Source of the DNA: Epinephelus fuscoguttatus
Taxonomy: Eukaryota > Chordata > Actinopteri > Perciformes > Serranidae
Length of the DNA: 64,000 nucleotides
Direction of reading: 5' to 3'
Assembly: GCF_011397635.1 (NCBI RefSeq)
Contig: NC_064762.1
Location: forward strand, 25,464,117-25,528,116
Part shown: in pieces, positions 60,124 to 64,000 of the stretch
How positions within the stretch are numbered: position 1 is the first letter of the stretch
Layout of the letters: each line of letters starts with the position of its first letter
Notes under the pieces: model-generated
What the model was told of the DNA's origin: nothing
Seen by the model: only the letters and a program-made list of their open reading frames with translations
Databases searched by the model: none
Program-made: the position numbers and the translations under genes

Positions 60124-63100
60124 CTAAAAAGGAAAGAAAGATATAAACAGAACAGACATTTAGCTGACTGAAACCAATTTTGCTGGAGCCACCAACAAGT
60201 TTTATTACTCCTGTCATAAATCATAAAAACCAGCTGCCTCACAGTCCCCCAAAAGCCTCCCCCTGAAGACCCTGTATACTACTGAGCATATCCAGTGTGG
60301 GGCTGCTATCTCAGCACAATACATAGGAAGGTTTTTGTCCTGCTCAAATGTTTTCTCTGCTCACTCAGGAGAAAACAGCCCCACAGTGGTGTAAAGTTAT
60401 GAGAACAGTTGGTTTTGTGTGCTGAATCTGATGGGAGTATTGTGTGTCTGAGGAGGTTGTCATCACACACTCTTTGCTGAAAAGGACTGAAATGAAAAGC
60501 ATGACGTCCACAGAATATAACCAGAGGGCCTAATAAACCACACAAGACGAATTCATTTAACATCATGTTTTCATAACTGTGTGAAACAGCAATTGACTTT
60601 ATACAACACGTCATTAACTGTACACCACCCAAATTAGTACCGAACCCCACACCTTGTAAGAATTCAATGTTGAGGAAGCCAAAACACTCAAAGGAGCAGC
60701 ACGGGAGGCTTTTTTTTTCTGAAGAAAACAGGAAAAAAGAGGTTTGGCAGATTGGGGAGTAGCTGAAGAGAGACAGTTGGACACCCTGCCATGGTGCTGT
60801 GTTGATACTGCCAAAGGAGTTGGCCTTAAAGCAAACAGTGTCAGACTGCGGAAACACTGCTGTATAATGTAAAGTATGTGGTCACACATGCTACTGCAGA
60901 CTTACAGCAGTGCTGCACCTGAAAATGAGCACAGCGAAATGACTCTAAAATGACGCCTTTGATTGTGGAAATGTGGAAAATGTGTTGACTGAGTCTAGAC
61001 AGATCTGATGTAATCTAAGGGAGTATTCCATGAAAAATATATGTTGTGAGTCCACCTGTAAGCTAGAAGGTGGCTGTGAAAGGTTTCAAGATATTTCCCT
61101 GTTGAAAGCAAATGGAGCTTACCCTGCATTCATGTGGTGTCGGAACAATCGCAAAAATGAGTTTCCGACTGGGAAAATGTAAGTGGATGCCCCCTCAGGT
61201 TGGAACAACAACTCAGAAAGTCAGCAAAAATTTTGGTACACGAGTTTCCGAGCTGAAGTCATATAAGGAGAAACGTGGCAGACGAAAGTTAAAGTTCAGT
61301 TTATGGTGATAAACCTTTTATTAATTCATATATTGCATGTCAATATTTTGCCCATGTGTAATTTTATTGTAATGAAGCTCTAGTAAAAGTTCAGTCAGGA
61401 AGACAATACTTTCCATGCTCAGGCGGTAAGTTTGTTTCTCACCCTGCCATTCACTCCTTGCACCTATGCTCAATCACTATCTCTAGGTGTCATTGTTTGG
61501 GTAGGTCAATTGACTCATCATCTGATTCACAATCAACCAATAGCACAGCAACACACCTTCTCTGTCAATCTATCATCTTACTGCTCCTCATTTTAAATAT
61601 GGTTCTTTCTTGCTGCCGTTGTGTGCGCCCTCCACCTCCCCATCACCACCTAGTCTTTACAGATTCATCAGCCTCATCAGCCTCAGCAGCCATCAGCCTC
61701 AGAGCCATCAGCCACCACCACCAGTGTCTGGACTCCATTGGGGGATTTATGCTGCTGCTGCTGCTCAGATGTCCCTCAATCACAAAATGTCTCCTGCTAG
61801 TGTCCAAGCGCCAAAGACTTCTGTTAAATCTTAACCAGCACAAATCATCTGTTAATTTGTTCACTCGTATTTTGTATTAAATATTATTTTTTTTTATTTC
61901 ATTCTTTTGTCTCTCCTGATTGAAATATGGTATAGTTTCAGGGGATGTACTGGTGCAGCAACAAGTCTGGGACAAAGTCAGTCTCTAATATAAAGCTTCA
62001 AACTGTAATCAACCTGTTGTTTAAACACTCTGTGCAATAAAATACAACACATCATCTATGTAGCATCCATGTTGTTTCCACATTAGGACTTAAAGCTCAT
62101 GACCACAACAAAGTCAGAAGAACGACTTCCCAACGCGGACAATGGGACCCTCCTGGGAGCATGTGAATGCAGCAAGATGGATAAAGTACATAAAAGCCGC
62201 ACTTGAGTAAAAGTATCAAAAGTAATTTTCTGATATTAAATGTACTTATGTATTGAAAGAAAAAGTAAAAGCTAGTGGTCAGAATTTTTGATGATACACA
62301 AAACAAGTTCTTTTTTCCAGAACTCAACAAAACCCAGTTTTTCCTTCCCTCCCATTCCTTCATTTGTCTGTCTGTCCCTTCCTCCTCCCTTTCTTCCCTA
62401 TTTTGTAGTAATTAACCAAGATGTTTAGGGGAAATCTAATGGAGTAAAAGTATACATTTCATGTAAAAAATGTAGTGGAGTAAAAGTAAAAGTTGACAGA
62501 AATACAAAAACTTAAGTAAAGTTTAGATACTTTGAAAAAATACCAAAGTATTATTACTTCATTACACTACTGTTGGTATCAGCTGCTTATCTATTGGCTG
62601 CTTGGCTACCAGCTGACTACTGACATCCAATCATATTCTCTCAGAAGTCTCTCACCATTTTTGGTGAAAATGCAGCTAAATATTGGAACACAGAAAGTAT
62701 ACAATGGTTTGAGAAGAAACAGAGTCAGTGGGTTTGAATCAGTTGGATTTATTCCATATCCGAGCTGAATAAATCTGCCGTCCTCCGCATAAACACTGAG
62801 CTACAAACTTTTAAAGAGCCAAAGCCTGACTTTTGTTGTCTGTCACTGCCACTGTGAAACCCAACTCTGGTCATTTCAATGTGTTGTGTAACTGTAAACC
62901 TGGATTTACTAGTTTACAGTTCATTTTGAGTTGTAAAAAGATCTCAAGTTATTCAGTTTTATTCCATTTCTCAAGCCAGTATAAAATGTTGCAAAATAAT
63001 TTCTGAAACCAAAATGTCTGCTGTGGATCAATATCTGTGGTTAACCACATAATCAGCCCAACATGAGGAGAGGTCTGGCCTCTCATAGGGAATGAGAAGG

Positions 63101-64000
63101 AGAAAAATGGCTGGGGAAGAGAATAAAACCAGAAGCAGTTGCACAATTTCTGATGAATATCTAAGTGTCAAAAACATAATTTGTCATAAAAAAGTATGTT
63201 TTTTATCAGCTAGAAAATGTATAATTCCATGTGTACTTTGCATTTCTACACAAGACAAATATTTGACTTGAAACTGTATATTCGTAATGAATTCAAAGGC
63301 AGAATAGCTTATTTGTATTCAGTCTTTGACAGGCAAATAACAGTCTGCATGTAGTATTATGGGATAGGTGCTGACAAACACGGATGAAACTTGAGAATCT
63401 AAATGTTAGGTTTCCCACAAATGAACTTTTTGTTTAAATTTGGCTTAAACCAAATAAAGAAAACACATGACATTATCTCAAAAAACAGTGTCAGTGAAGT
63501 TTTGATAGAGAAAAGTACACTTGGCCTGCAAACGCCTGAATGACGTGGATGTTTATGTCAGCCAGCGGTGGAACAGCTGAGGTCAGATCTGAGTCACAAA
63601 ACACTGACGCTGACATAATGATAGAAGAAGGACAGATGGACATGAGGAGAGAAAACAAGGACTTAAAAGATAGAAAGCAAGAAGGACAAAATGTTACATG
63701 TCCACACAGTATTTTTTGACAGAAAGTTCAGATAACTAAACAGATAACAGATAAATCGTTGCTCTGCAGTTACTAAAACACACACATATACACAAACACA
63801 GGGACGAGACAAAGGCTGAGCTGCACAAACTCTTTCAAGGTTATTCTGAGTGTGTTTACATGGACACGAATAAAGGCCTTTGCACACTGAGTCCATGTTT
63901 TTCGAATGTTTCTTTTTTAAGTCTTGCACACTGATTCCGATGTGTTTTATTGTTCTATTCTTTGTGAAAATTGGCAATACATGACAAAATTAAGAGACGC
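60124..64000. other. scara3 5' intron or flank
   Basis: No first exon was found. Repeats present: 'cattcatgtggtgtcggaac' type at about 61117-61280, and an 'agtaaaagtatcaaaagtaa' element fragment at about 62200-62580. The remainder, including 63000-64000, shows nothing I can support. Confidence 0.45.

Noticed and set aside
60306..60857. 183-codon minus-strand open frame
   Set aside because: It lies beyond the 5'-most scara3 exon identified, with no recognised domain, no splice context and biased Phe/Cys/Ser content.
61125..61145. ATGAATGCAGG followed by GTAAGC on the minus strand as scara3 exon 1
   Set aside because: It would end in phase 2, whereas the next exon needs one preceding base; the segment also looks like a dispersed repeat.

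Overview
The window is vertebrate nuclear DNA, almost certainly from a spiny-rayed teleost fish. Genes are split by GT-AG introns, coding density is low, and most of the remainder is fish-type interspersed repeats: a Rex3/RTE retrotransposon ending in a GATG tail, an L2-like reverse transcriptase, a Tc1-like transposase fragment, tRNA-derived SINEs, many short inverted-terminal-repeat (TIR) elements and dinucleotide microsatellites. No operon, CRISPR array or prokaryotic feature is present.

Layout. (1) 1-2.7 kb is gene-free. (2) 2.7-10.2 kb holds a complete adenylate kinase 7 gene (ak7, + strand). I assembled 18 coding exons by hand with consistent phases, giving 695 or 696 residues, and its promoter carries two ciliary X-box-like motifs. 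(3) 10.2-34.7 kb has no recognised gene. It contains a Rex3 copy nested in an older repeat, a degenerate 'acttg' minisatellite, a microsatellite cluster, a SINE, a ~160-bp near-perfect palindrome, a three-level nest of transposable elements and a foldback hairpin. (4) 34.7-37.3 kb (- strand) holds a candidate two-exon gene for a 112-residue basic protein that belongs, by recall, to an uncharacterised fish family; a SINE and a LINE fragment lie in its intron. (5) 37.3-45.0 kb is dense transposon debris. (6) 45.0-60.1 kb (- strand) holds scara3, a class A scavenger-receptor-type membrane protein with cytosolic tail, transmembrane segment, coiled-coil stalk and 47 uninterrupted Gly-X-Y triplets. 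Eleven exons are found; only the first few codons are missing and probably lie beyond the right edge. (7) 60.1-64 kb is 5' intron or flank of scara3 with repeats.

The two main genes are not functionally linked. AK7 supplies adenine-nucleotide balance in motile cilia and flagella; SCARA3 is an oxidative-stress-response membrane protein. They converge: ak7 runs rightward and scara3 leftward, about 35 kb apart. The items most worth a second look are the twin X-box promoter of ak7, the tandem perfect estrogen-response-element palindromes in a scara3 intron repeat, the small two-exon gene, the 160-bp palindrome and the nested transposon stack. I found no convincing wholly new system. Splice sites, phases and homologies were read by eye, and no search was run.
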